Shown: positions 36,521 to 48,479 of the stretch, piece after piece
Position numbering within the stretch: the stretch's first letter is position 1
Layout: each line of letters starts with the position of its first letter
NCBI GenBank assembly: GCA_028023455.1
Contig: JAQFVV010013389.1
Span: 64,001-128,000 of the forward strand
Length of the DNA: 64,000 bases
Origin: Epiperipatus broadwayi
Lineage: Eukaryota; Onychophora; Udeonychophora; Euonychophora; Peripatidae
Direction of reading: 5' to 3'
Made by a program: the position numbers and the translations under genes
Notes under the pieces: model-generated
The model's database searches: none
What the model saw: only the letters and a program-made list of their open reading frames with translations
What the model was told of the DNA's origin: nothing

Positions 36521-36910
36521 CTGTAATATGTTTGATGGATTTGAGATTTGGCATTTAACAGATGGACAAAACAGACTTCAGCCTACTCATGTATGTTGAA
36601 AATATCAAGAAAGGATCAAAAGCATTTTATTTGTGTGAGAGAACAAATAGATATCACTAACTTTTTTGAAAGTATTAAGAGATTGAAATTAAGCTTAGCT
36701 TAACATATTGGTAGAAGAGATGATAAAAGATGGACAACTAAAATCTTAAATTAGATCCGAAGAGATTGTAGAAGATCTTGAATGGGATCACTGTGAGATG
36801 TTTGGATGAAATAAGAATATTTCTTTGTATGATATAGAGAAGTGAAGTTAAGGATTGGAGAAACTGGATTAAACTAGGAGAAATCATCATCTTATACTGG
36901 GATGATAATG
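36521..36910 (+). mobile_element. RTE-like LINE, downstream half
   Basis: The 3' tail of the LINE begun at 33130. It has a GFEIWHLTDGQNRLQ-like region (the usual YG.E.W.L block), then DDKRWTTKILN and RSWMGSL..VWMK, corresponding to the common DDRWT..ILEW and GRP..RW.DDI elements. Distance and order fit one element split by the 2.7-kb repeat. Confidence 0.65.
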
Positions 36911-37303
36911 ATTGTAATAATCATTTATGTAATCAGTTTTTCATTATTGAATAATATATTATAACTCTTCACATAATTATGATATTCATTATCAAAATTA
37001 CATTAAGCTAATTATTCAAAAAATTGGAAAATATATTTACTTCTTATTAGAAACATAAACATTAAAGCTGTAATTAATATTAATTAGGTAAATTATAGAT
37101 ATTTGTGTGTGTGTGCATTTGATATTAGAGTGCTGCCGTTAAATATTTGATCATCTTTAGAAATTTGACATTGCTTGTTATTTGTTTTAGCATCTCAATG
37201 TTAGCATTGTATCATATAGATTACAAGTTAATAGTATTGATTTATTTGCTGAAAGATCTGATTAAAATAAAATACTAAATCATATTATATATATATATTT
37301 AAG
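36911..37303. other. IFT172 intron before exon five
   Basis: AT-rich, with TG and TA microsatellites near 37106 and 37283. No other feature. Confidence 0.5.
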
Positions 37304-37402
37304 GCAGCTGAGTTGGCCATGAAATTTTTGGGAAATGATAGGTCATCAGATGTTGGCAATATTGTGGGTTCTAGATTAATTGATATTCAGAAATATAATG
37401 CA
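37304..37402 (+). CDS. IFT172: IFT172 exon (fifth in window)
   Basis: Thirty-three whole codons, AAELAMKFLGNDRSSDVGN followed by IVGSRLIDIQKYNA, join exon 4 in frame at the KCWRK/AAEL junction expected for IFT172. The acceptor is ATATTTAAG after a run of TA, so the polypyrimidine tract is poor. The donor is GTAAGTT. The loop around GNDRSSDVGNIV is the least conserved piece of the visible protein. The next intron is 17.8 kb and carries three long LTRs and a partial Gypsy element. Confidence 0.92.
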
Positions 37403-38000
37403 GTAAGTTCTTTTATATTTTGTAATACTTTTAACTCGCTCTTATTTATAATTTACATTACTTTTTTTTTCTTTCATTAAAATTTATTTTATAAATAGTT
37501 TGCATTTAGATTTTTACTGCTACATTTTTATTAAGATTATAGTTAACATAAAATATAATCTAACAAAATCAAACAGATACATCTTTCTTTTTACTTTCTC
37601 AATGACTATTTTATTAAAATTAATCCAAAATAAGCATTGAAAAAGTAAAAAGAAAGGCGGATTTGTTTGATTTTTTATAATTTATCAATCCGTAAAGAAA
37701 GATAAGTTAATAAAGTATAATCTATTTATTACTCTTTTTTAACTTTGAGCCATTCTTTCATTTATTCTTCACAGAATATTATTAGTTTTATTTGAAAATA
37801 ATCCTACAATATTCCAGATGCAATTGCAATAATATAAATACAGCTGCATCTTTAATAAAATATCTTGAATCGAAATCTATTATAACGGACGGGACGATTC
37901 ACTTGGGTATATAGATTAGATTCAACAATCAGCTGGTTCGATCACAATGTATGACCAACTTACACAAAGTATTTATGTGATGATACACCTATCTATCGAG
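37403..38000. other. IFT172 intron, mostly unassigned
   Basis: AT-rich to about 37860. It then becomes more GC-balanced, with GGACGG-containing sequence that begins the tandem repeat that follows. Confidence 0.4.
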
Positions 38001-38200
38001 CCCCAAACGTTGCTGGTGCCAGATATAATGGACGGAACGATGACCACTAGCCCCAAAAATTGATGACGCCAGATATAACAGATGGAATGATTACAACTAA
38101 TCCCAAACATTGCTAACACTAGTATAACGGACGGAACTCTTCATCAACATTCATAAACTAACCAAGCCCAATGATGGTGCAACAGATGTAATGGATGGTC
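38000..38200 (+). repeat. Minisatellite-like tandem repeat, about 50-55 bp unit
   Basis: Three to four diverged units contain AGCCCCAAA.(A/C)(A/G)TTG, a GCCAGATATAA block and GGACGGAACGATGACCACT. An earlier half-unit near 37884 (ATAACGGACGGGACGAT) suggests a longer original array. Confidence 0.7.
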
Positions 38201-38693
38201 AACTAATTTGCAGACTGTAATACTATGCAGATGTAGCAATCTGGTGTGGGGATAAGTTAATATGCTCTAATTTACTACCCCTAATGAAACAATGTGCAGA
38301 GACCTACCAGGCTTAGAAGGGAAAAAAGTTGCGTCCAACTATGTTCAGACTGTGGGTCATCTGATAGAGTGCTAATGAGAACCCGATGAAATGCTTAACC
38401 AATGATTGCATACCCTTTAATTGACTAACTCTATCCCTGTTTAATAATATTAAATGCAATTTAGGTTAGTTCATCCACTTTCCCCCTTTTTAATTCCGTT
38501 ATACCCTAATATTCAAGCCCAGAGAGAATATTGCTTTTAACTCCTTTAGCAGGTATGAACAGATACACACAGCAACACCTGCACCTATATATAGGTTACA
38601 ACTAGCATTTATTATATTTGCTTTATTTTCAAGCTTTTATATGATAAGAAAAATAGATGTGTGTGCATGTATAATTATTTATAAACTATGGAA
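38201..38693. other. Unassigned intronic sequence left of an LTR
   Basis: Moderately GC-balanced. It may be part of the same unknown repeat as the minisatellite. No domain was seen. Confidence 0.35.
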
Positions 38694-41326
38694 TGTCAGG
38701 ACAACTCAATAAACCAGAGACCGGAATAATACAAACTCTCAAACATTTATTAACAATAATAAATATCAAGTATAACAATAATAGTAATGATAAAAAAATA
38801 TAAAAAAATAATAATAATCATATGTACATGTGTCACATGTGAACCTCTACCATTTTACTAATTAGTGATTATTATAATCCAACCCTTATACCCCATGGTA
38901 GAAATCCACCTATGTCACTCATTCTCTACAAATCATAATTATATAGAAAAATAAACTTTAGTTATTTAATATAATTGAGATGCTGGCTAGCTAAATTATA
39001 TATTTGCAGATGTTAACAACCTATTTAACAAGTTTCCCCAATTTATATATATGATAGAGACAGATACTAGTTGATTAATCAAACATACTGGAAAATATAT
39101 GTACAAGGTTAATCACAAAATAAAACATATAATATGTATTCTGTATAAGTATTGTAATTTAACCTATGAAAATAAATTTAGAGAATCTTACCTTAATATT
39201 TATGTGGATACCCTGATGTGAAGCAGGTGGGTTAACCTAAATTTTATTTACAATGAAAATATAAAAATATCAAAATGAATAATCCCCCCTTTTCTTCTTT
39301 GTTAATTCTGAAAAATGAGACTTCAGCATCAGAGTGTGAAAATACAACAGATAACAAGACTTAAAAAAAAAATAAAGTAAATAAATAAATAAAAATTTAC
39401 AATATTGATTCTTTGATTAAAAAAAAATTGTAATTGGAACAAAGTTCATAAAAATCATCCTAATAGAAATAGTAGTAGTTGATAGTTAGGCAAGTTGTTT
39501 TTCAAAGCAGTTTCACTTAGTAAATCATTTTCCTTAGCAAGGATAGATAGGTGCAATGGTGTCTCCTGTAGTTGTGTTTAATGGTAAACACCTTGATCCT
39601 CATTTGATTCACCATAAAGTATTCCAATCCTTGTTTAATTTGGATTGCAGGCATCTTCTTTTGTGTTTACAATAAAGTAGTGTACTGGGTCGAACCGCTG
39701 AAACCCCCTACTTACACGTATATAAGTTTTGGCCGGTTTCAAACTCCTTCATAATACATTTATAATCTTATAAAGGTTACGTGAACGCCGGCACGTCGAG
39801 CAAAATGGGAGATCTTATTGATAGCTTTAACTATCAACAATGGCCCATCTCGGCTGCTAGATTCAAACCCCTACTATCCAAACACTTTATTTGTTTCGGA
39901 GTAAACTCCAGGCGCCAGCTATCTATTCAAAAGAATAAACAACGTCTTTGGTCAGTAGGCTCATAATCCAGCGCTCGAAACCATCCCATAAACTAGCTCA
40001 GTCTAATTTTAATTTAAATAACAAAATTATACAAAATGAGTGGTGGAAAGAATTAATAAAAAGGTTGGCAAAAAGAATTGACCGACAAATAAAGTTTTAA
40101 GTTTAAAGATAATTTACTTTAATCAACATTAATTAAGTTTTAAAGATAATTGATTAACCAACATTATATTACTAAATTTAAATATCTTGACAATCTAATT
40201 TAATACTCGCATATTTTTAAATAAACACATTATAACATATTTTATGAAAAAAAAGCATAAATAATCTATGACATTTAAATTATCTCACATTCACAAACAT
40301 AATAATAAAGCATTAATAGCATTTGAAACTTAAACACACTTATCAATAGTTCATTTTATGTATGATAGAGTTCATATAATTTGAATCTTGAATGTTTACG
40401 AATTACAGCGGTGGCTACTACTTATAAATGATAATAAATAAATGTTTATCTAGCATTTTTGCTTGTCGTTGGCTGCTTCTCATGGAGTATATCTAACCGG
40501 TTAGATTTTGACGTTTATTGAAGAGATCCTTTGTTAATCTGTTGGTTTTATTCTTGAAAACAGTTGAACGTTTGACGGAGGATTTCTGAGTTGTTATGCA
40601 GACATTACTTCACAGGTAGGTTTTGATGATCTTGTTGGACAAAGGGCTGAAAGAAGAGCGTATATTTCCATAAGATTTTCAGCACTGCATTTCTGTAAAC
40701 AAGACTGACACTGCAAAACTAGACAAACTGCAAACTCAAACTAGACTGAATGTCCGATAAAAATCTAGCTATTTATATCTGTGAATTGTTTTTGTTTTAA
40801 TATCCTCCGGAAAATGGTGCAATAGGTGTTGTCGAAATTCTTTTAGATTAATCCTATGATAATGTGTTTTTTGATTGATTGTTTAATTAGTAGTAGCTAT
40901 TTCAAAATGTGTTGTTTTCATATCTTTAATTAGTAGCGCACCGCTGTGTTTTTTTTTTTTAAATACATTTTTCATTTATTTATAATATTTAATACTGATA
41001 CACATTTTTTTTACATTCGCATGCACATATATAATTTTACTCTACACATCAAAACTAGTTTTAAGATTATTTTTCTTCTTTAATTTAAATGAAGAGATAT
41101 ATATATTTAAAACTTTTAAATTGTATTTCACTAATAATAATAAACTCTTTACTTTCTTTTTATAAAACCTTCAGTTTAACTTTAAGAAAACCCCCTTCCC
41201 ACTTTAAATCAATGATTTTTCAACTTTTATTTCAAACTCTTTTGCGATATATTTTTTTGTTTTAATAATTTTTTTACGACAAAATTATTTTATATGCATG
41301 TGCCAATTTGGCCTTGGCACATTACA
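38694..41326 (-). repeat. Long LTR of a second type (3' LTR by its polypurine tract)
   Basis: The minus strand begins TGTAATGTGCCAAGGCC, with a short inverted repeat (ATGTGCCA/TGGCACAT), and ends CCTGACA, giving TG..CA limits over 2.6 kb. A G-rich polypurine tract lies immediately upstream (41327-41340). A TATA-like AGATATAAAT lies at about 40771-40780 on the minus strand. It does not resemble the 42909-45057 LTR in sequence. With no second copy in the window, the limits are inferred from the termini. Confidence 0.55.
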
Positions 41327-41340
41327 CCCCCCTCCGTTTT
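41327..41340 (-). other. Polypurine tract next to the 38.7-41.3 kb LTR
   Basis: Minus strand AAAACGGAGGGGGG runs straight into TGTAATGTG. This is the layout of a polypurine tract before a 3' LTR. Confidence 0.6.
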
Positions 41341-42888
41341 AGAGTAAAATGCGTCATTTTTGACCATTTTATCTCTTGCAATTTTAATTCTTGACTCTAA
41401 AGATTTATTAATTTATTATTTTAGATAATTCCTACACATGTGTATATGTGCAGCATAATTCTACACCTACTAATATTCTAGATATCGAGTTATTACTGGA
41501 CTTGCTTACAGGGAATCTATAATAAATAAATCCCTTTTTGTACTCATCATAAGGTGCAGCAGTACCAAAAAAATAACCTAAAAGGATATCTGGATAAATA
41601 CATTTAAGATACTCATCATAAGGTATCGTATTTACCGAATATTACCAGTGTATGTGCGCATATATACACATGTATACTTACACACTCTTAATACACCTTA
41701 GATTGACTTTATATTTATATTCACCTTTCAGTATTATTTTTAAATACACATGAACATTACTTACACTATTTATTTATATTACAATATTATTTATAACCCT
41801 TACGAAACATTATTTAAAATATTTATTTACACTAATCTTATAATATTATTTATAAATCATTACGAACATCTTTATTTAACATGCGTGTATTCAATAAAAT
41901 CTATTAGTTTATCATGAGTCACTTTTTATTATTATTTACTACAGATATATTTACGCTTATTTATTTAACTTGATTTTATGGATTTTATTTTAATTATTTG
42001 ACCTACTTCAAATTCTTATTTTTCTAGAGTGCATTTTTAGTTTTTATTTTCATCATTAGGTAATAAATGAAATATTAAGAGAAGCCGGCAGCAAAGTATA
42101 AGGCAATTCAAACACACAGATAGATTTTGTGCTGATTTAAACCAACTTTTAATTTCTTGCGGAAGTCGTGACTACAACATGGGCATTTTTGTGCACAACG
42201 GATCATGAACAGGGACTTAAAAAAAAAATGAACAAAAAAAAACAATATTTTACTTAGGGTTAGTAATTATGGTACACGATTAACAAAATTTACAAAACAT
42301 TCGATTAGTATAAAGACTATTTACAAAAAAAATGTTGACTATCATTTTCCTAAGGGCCATTTACGTTCACACCTCCTCCCCACAAGAGTTCTATTATTTT
42401 CTTTTATACATTTTATTTTTACACACGGCATGACAAACGAATTATTTAAATTATTTATTTAAGAAAGGTTGCACTGAGGTAAATATGTTTTAAGAAATAA
42501 TGGGTTTAAACGTGTATATATGCAGCACAATTATAAATACCACCATTTTATTTATGACTGATTGAAATGCATACATAGGGTTACACTGAAGTAATTCCCA
42601 AAGGTACTCATCGTAAGGCACCACATTTCAATCATAAACTTACGTGGCTGTGCGCGCCTATACATGTTAAAGCATAATTTATATTAACAAAAAAAAAACA
42701 TATCAATTGCAACCTTTTGACTTTCTTTTTAACAAAATACAATTTAATATTATTAATACTTTCTCGTGTTTAATATATGTGCTATTTTTTTCTGGCAGTG
42801 CTCTTACAAGATTTAAAGTATTCAACTTTATGTAAACAGCTAAACATATTTCATTTTGATTGTATACGTGGTTTTTATTAATAGATCG
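41341..42888 (-). mobile_element. Non-coding internal region between a polypurine tract and a primer-binding site
   Basis: About 1.55 kb with no Gag or Pol trace on either strand. Parts at 41470-41690 and 42540-42660 resemble pieces inside the LTRs at 43430-43620 and 53990-54170, through the motif TCATCATAAGG/TCACCGTAAGG. It may be the body of a non-autonomous LTR element or a deletion relic. Confidence 0.5.
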
Positions 42889-42906
42889 GCCCCACATTGG
42901 GCGCCA
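42889..42906 (-). other. Primer-binding site, tRNA-Lys type
   Basis: Minus strand TGGCGCCCAATGTGGGGC, two bases from the LTR edge. It differs at one position from the well-known tRNA-Lys1,2 primer site (TGGCGCCCAACGTGGGGC). This fixes 42909-45057 as a 5' LTR on the minus strand. Confidence 0.8.
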
Positions 42907-42908
42907 GT

Positions 42909-45057
42909 TGTAATGATCCGCAGAAAAGATCTTAACGTGATCTGCACTACAGGGCGCCATCTAGGCATTTGAACCTAGAAAAATTTATAAAGTAGGCAGA
43001 TACGTAAGTCAAAAAAAAAAAGTTTTTTTTTTTAAATTTTGATTCCGGTCGTTAGCCCAAGTCACTAGCTCAGGGAGTAGCAGAGATTTAATAATATAAT
43101 ATCTTATCTAATTATATTTCAATATTAAAAAATAAATAAAATAAGCCATTGCCAGTAATTAACGTACAAAAATTTATTTACGCACATATATATATAAGAT
43201 TTGACATTATTATTTTAATATGTTTACTTTAACATTTATCATTATTTTTACTTTTATTTTAGATTTTTAATTTACATTTTAAATTTTATACTATTATTAG
43301 TTCGCACAGATTTGTTTAAAAATGTTGAGTATAGATCGGTTACATAGATTCCACGGTCAAAAACATTTCAAAATAAACATAAACGATCAAAATACAAAAT
43401 CATTGGTACCGTCAATTGCAGAGGGAAATTTATAAGTAACCCAATAGCATTCACCATAAGATGCTTGCATTGTCACCAATAACTTAAAAGACATCCGAAT
43501 AAATACATTTTAGATACTCACCGTAAGGTATCAGTATTTACCGAATATCTATATATATTTTGATTGAATATGAAAACCAAAACATAATTAGCCGGTAACG
43601 AATCCATGCACGCGTCTATAAACAACTTAAATTTAATGCATTTTTATTTAGTATCGAGTATGAGTAGACTATATAGATTTGCATTCGAAGATCAAACATT
43701 CTATCCCCATTTAACCTTAGGCTAAAAGTTAGCAATCAACCTGGCGTCAATCCATCTGATATATCGATTTATTCAATGTAATACGAATACGGCAACCCAA
43801 AATAGGTTAAGATAAGACATTGACTCTCGTTAGATAGGAATATTACATCTATCTAACGAGAAGAACAATAAAAAAAAACTCCATAGAAATGGACTGCGGT
43901 CATTTTGCTGACTTACGATCGCATTCCCTAGGCAAGAGGAAGTGTGCGGAGTACACAAGCGATTCTGCCCGTAGCGAATCTTGCATTACATCTACTAACT
44001 ACATCAATATATCCAATCCATTGACCCAATTCAACAATGGCATGAATAACCTAAGATTACCCTCCCCTAATATAACTTTACAAATCTATACAGCCATTCA
44101 CGCCCAACTTAAGTTTATCATTGATATATTTTAATTTATCGGAAAACGGAAATCATAATAAAACTTAAAGAACAAAAAAAATGTAAATGGAAATGATTTT
44201 ACAAAAGAAATACATCAAATAACATTTTAACTACTTTAGTCAGATAGGAAATTCTTATATTTATAAATATTGAAAAGTTTAGTATTTAGAGTTCTTTTGT
44301 TTAGAAATGTTCATAAATTATTTATATTTAAAGCTGAGAGTTCAAAAAGTTCTTACGATTTCAAAACGTTCCTTTTATCCGTTGCTTGCTGTTTGGAATC
44401 CACATTAAATTCCCCGATGATCCTGTTGTCCTCAGTATAAGAAAAGCGATGTTTCATTTCTTTTTTTTTTCTTTTTTTAAATAACTGAAGGGATTGAAGA
44501 GTGTGTCTTGTCAATCCTTTCTCCTTCAACTCCGCACTAACACATATAGTCACATCTCCTCCTAATTAATTAAACAAATCCCTTTTTATTTCCAATTTTT
44601 TTCTTTTTATACATAACTTTAGGATCCAATGGACGTTACGTCATTGTTGATGATGATCCTTCCGTTGAGGTCCGATTTCCCCGATGGATTTCTTTCATTG
44701 GCCATTCTGTTCCTATTGTTTTCCTATCTGACCGATGCTTATACATTTAAATGCCCAAAGGCTAGTTTACTAATTAAAATAATTTCCATTTTACAAAAGA
44801 TTAATTAATTTGTTTTCAAACTTAAACATATATTTTTATCTCTAAATCTTTTCTGAAAATTTAATTTTAAACTACTCTTTTTTTAATAAAGTTTTATTTT
44901 AATAAATATTTATCTGTGCAATTTTATATATATGCGAGTTTAAGATGATTTTTTAATTTTCAGTTTTTAATTCTTAAAAAAGAAATTTTTATTGGCGAAC
45001 TTTTTTTTTTTTGTTTACTAATAAAAAATAATGTAACGTACGTATGTTCCCGTTACA
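42909..45057 (-). repeat. 5' LTR, copy B of the long-LTR family
   Basis: 2.15 kb, reading TGTAACGGGAACATA..GGATCATTACA on the minus strand. It aligns with the solo LTRs at 19222-21054 and 52926-55197, and with the latter shares a segment absent from the former (about 43320-43630). A primer-binding site adjoins its left edge. An 81-codon open stretch at 43889-44134 on the + strand lies in a block conserved as DNA in all three copies and is not a gene. Confidence 0.82.
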
Positions 45058-47640
45058 GTAGAAAAATATATATAGATATATAGAGGTTTAATGCAGCTGG
45101 TAGGAAATACCATGACACACAATAGTATGTTTTGCTCTAGCCGATTTTCATATTAAAGTACAATTTAATAATTATTTATAATCATATATTTGTATTGAAT
45201 AATATTGAAGCGCTTTAAATATATATTAAGAAAATTATTTCATTTTTTTTTTCTTTTCCAATTTTCAGCAGACTTAATTCTCGTTATTCTTTTTGAAAAG
45301 ATTTAAAATATTCAAATTTACTCCAACAACTTTTAAAACATGATTTAATTATTTAAAAATTTATCAATTATTCTTACTTCTTATTTCATTTTTTTTCCTC
45401 TGAATTTGGTAAACTTTTAGTTACAGCATTTGACTTTTAAAATGTTTATAATTTAACTAAAAGAAAAAGTAAAACTCCATTTTAGCGTTCTAAATTTTAG
45501 TTTTAATTGCTATCTTTTGTTACAGGTGCTATAACAATAAGAACAATTTGTAAACTGTTTTTTGTTTTTATACATTTCATGCGCGTAGATTTCCAGGAAC
45601 GCTAAGATTTTTAACTGCCTATTGTTTAAATTCATTTAGATTTTTATATGTATTGTTTAAATACATTACATTTATTACAAATAAAAAAAATAATAATAAT
45701 AAAAAATCAGTTTTATTTTCACACATATATGCCCACCCCAACTTAACTTCAGGCCATCCCAAATTCATTTAACTATATAATTAATATTCAATTTTAAATT
45801 TAAAATATATATATATATATACATTACAGTTTATTTAATCAAATAGTTTATATATATACAATATTACTTTATAAAATATTGATTGTATTTTATTTTATAA
45901 TAAAATAATCTATTGTGCATATGTATATATGTAATAAATAATAAACAAATAATCTTTCCCATTATTAATATAAATTCCAAATGGATTGGGTTCAATAAAT
46001 ATGCTTGATCTTTTTAGGAATGTGTGCATTGTAAGCTACCCTTTACAACTACTAATTGTCCAATTATGTTCTTAAAATTCAAAATCAACACAATCATAAA
46101 CAGCTTGGAATTCCAATTTATTCTTTAGAACATGTAACAAATTCTTTCTAAAAAAATTTTTGAGTTGTCTAGGTCTTCAATATTGCATAATGAATTAGTG
46201 TGTTTGGCAACCCAAAATGCTATGGTGGACTATTATGCAAAGAGAGTGTGAAAATACTGTCAGTTGTGGATGATTGAAACTTATCCAGAAATTAAAGTGT
46301 AATTAAATTATTCTTTTTACTTATTAGGAATAATTTATTTAATCATTAAACCCTTTAACCCAAATGGAATTCATCAATCATAGAACTTTTGTTTGAGAGA
46401 TTTACTTGATATACTGATTGAATATTTGTGTTTTATATAAGATATCTAGCATTATTTTTTTAAAGCTATCTAGACAGACTGTAGTTCACCGTGCATTAAT
46501 ATCAATAACATAAAAAAATAGTGATTGTGATTATCATGAAGTAAAGATTCTCTTCTCTGCTTGCTCTTTATTTTAGAATTAACTAACCATCTGTATCGCC
46601 TTTTTTGGACAAAATGATTAAAATACTCAGAATTAGTCAGTTAACATTGTTCCTATCTTGGTTCTGTAGCTATGATGAGTTTGTCCAAAGATTTATCATG
46701 AAGATGTTATTCACTGATTTCATAAAGTAAGTCAACATCTATTTATGAATATGTTACTGCAATAATTATTTGGTATGCTTAATCAAAGTTTAGTCAGACT
46801 TTGTCTGTATCATCTATTAAATAATATCCTAATTACATTTTGCAATTAAAATTACTATTAAGTTTAATGTCAAATATTGATAGATTGGTTATTTAACTGA
46901 TGTCTAAGAATACTGTTGATCTACACTTATTTCTCCATTTTTTAAAAATGGCAGCTTTGTCCAAGCTGGTCAAAATAGCACCTTTGTCTGACAAATATCT
47001 AGCAATTATATGATGTATGTGATATGGGGATTGCTGAATATGTTGAACAATCTAAATTGATTTACTTCTTTCTAGTTTAAGCATATAAATATATTTTGGA
47101 ATATTATCGAACATTTCAGTGAATATCATGATTAAATAAATGTTAGAAACATTTTTGATTGGACATTGTGAGAAGAATTTAGTATTATTCTCTAGCCAGT
47201 AGATAGATGTTACCGAAATATTAATTGGTCAGAAATATTTAAATGTAAGGAGATTATTGTTTGTTTTCTATTAGTTAACAATAGAATATTCATTTACAGT
47301 GGCATTGATATTCATTTACATTGACATTTGATATGCACGTATATGCTTTAATGCACATACGTATATAGGTATAAACTTAATGAGAAAAAGTTATAAGTTT
47401 AAATAAATTAAAGAATTTTAAAAGACTTATTCTTTTAAAATTGGTAAGTAAAAGATTTATAACTTTAAGATTAGAAAAAGATTATTTTTTAAAATGAATA
47501 CTAGATTAATTAACGAGAATAGAATACATTATTTATGAAATAAAAGGAATTCGAGTTAGATTTCCTTTATAAGATAAACAAAAAACTATAAAAATAACTC
47601 ATTAATTAAAGTCAGAAAGATAACAAAGTAAATTCTTGTA
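45058..47640. other. IFT172 intron, no element recognised
   Basis: AT-rich, with (TA)n at about 45805-45825. A short stretch at 45720-45780 is less AT-rich. No coding traces were seen. Confidence 0.4.
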
Positions 47641-47935
47641 TGGAGATTAAAGTGAAGAATCACCTGAGTGGATGGATAGGAGTACTAGCCAATCAACTTC
47701 AAGGATTGAATAATGAGAATGCCACAGTACTAATTTGATGAACAAGAGGTCACTTAATTCTTGGAGCTTCACCTGGCACACAGACATATACATTGGAGCA
47801 GATTGTCTCCCATCGCACAGTGACTTCAAGAGTGGAGAACTGGTCTCCGAACATAAGAACAGCCAGCTAGGACTGTTACAGGTCGCACTGATCTATATTA
47901 TTATTTATGTATGCCTTTGGGCCTTATTACATTAA
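47641..47935. other. GC-balanced island of unknown origin
   Basis: It is markedly less AT-rich than its flanks and open for 60-66 codons on both strands, but neither product resembles a known protein. It may be a transposon relic. Confidence 0.4.
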
Positions 47936-48479
47936 ATAATTGTATATATGTAAGGAGTTAAAATGCTGTTAAGGATCGTATGTTAAATTATCTAAATATT
48001 AACTATTAGTAGTGATTTATACTCATGGAAAGTGCACTCTTAGATCAGCTAAGTATAGCAGCATTGATACCCACTTGGAATATCTATCAATTAACATTAA
48101 AATGTACATTTATAAATTTATACTAAAATTTATGTTCACTAAAACTATTGTGTAAAACTACTTACATAATAAAGCAAAATAAATTAAAAACATTAATTAA
48201 ATAATGAGAAAGAACTAAAACTAAAATCTGATTATGCAGGAATTCAACTGGTAATAACTAATTAACAATTGAATTCTAGAAGGATCTAATGTTTAAAAAA
48301 ACCTTAATAGATAATAAAAAACCTTCCACCTGGATAAAGATAAAATGGATAGATTACTCCAGAAAGCAAAAGGGAAAAGAAAACTATTTAAGCAGGGGGA
48401 AAGAGAAAGCCATGTCATTTTCTCCCTCCCTCGTGAATTCGCACAACTAGTTTGAAGACTGATGTGAAGCAGTGAAAGA

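Noticed and set aside
43889-44134. 81-codon open frame on the + strand
   Set aside because: It lies within LTR copy B, in a block shared as DNA by copies A and C, where the frame is not kept. It is not a gene.
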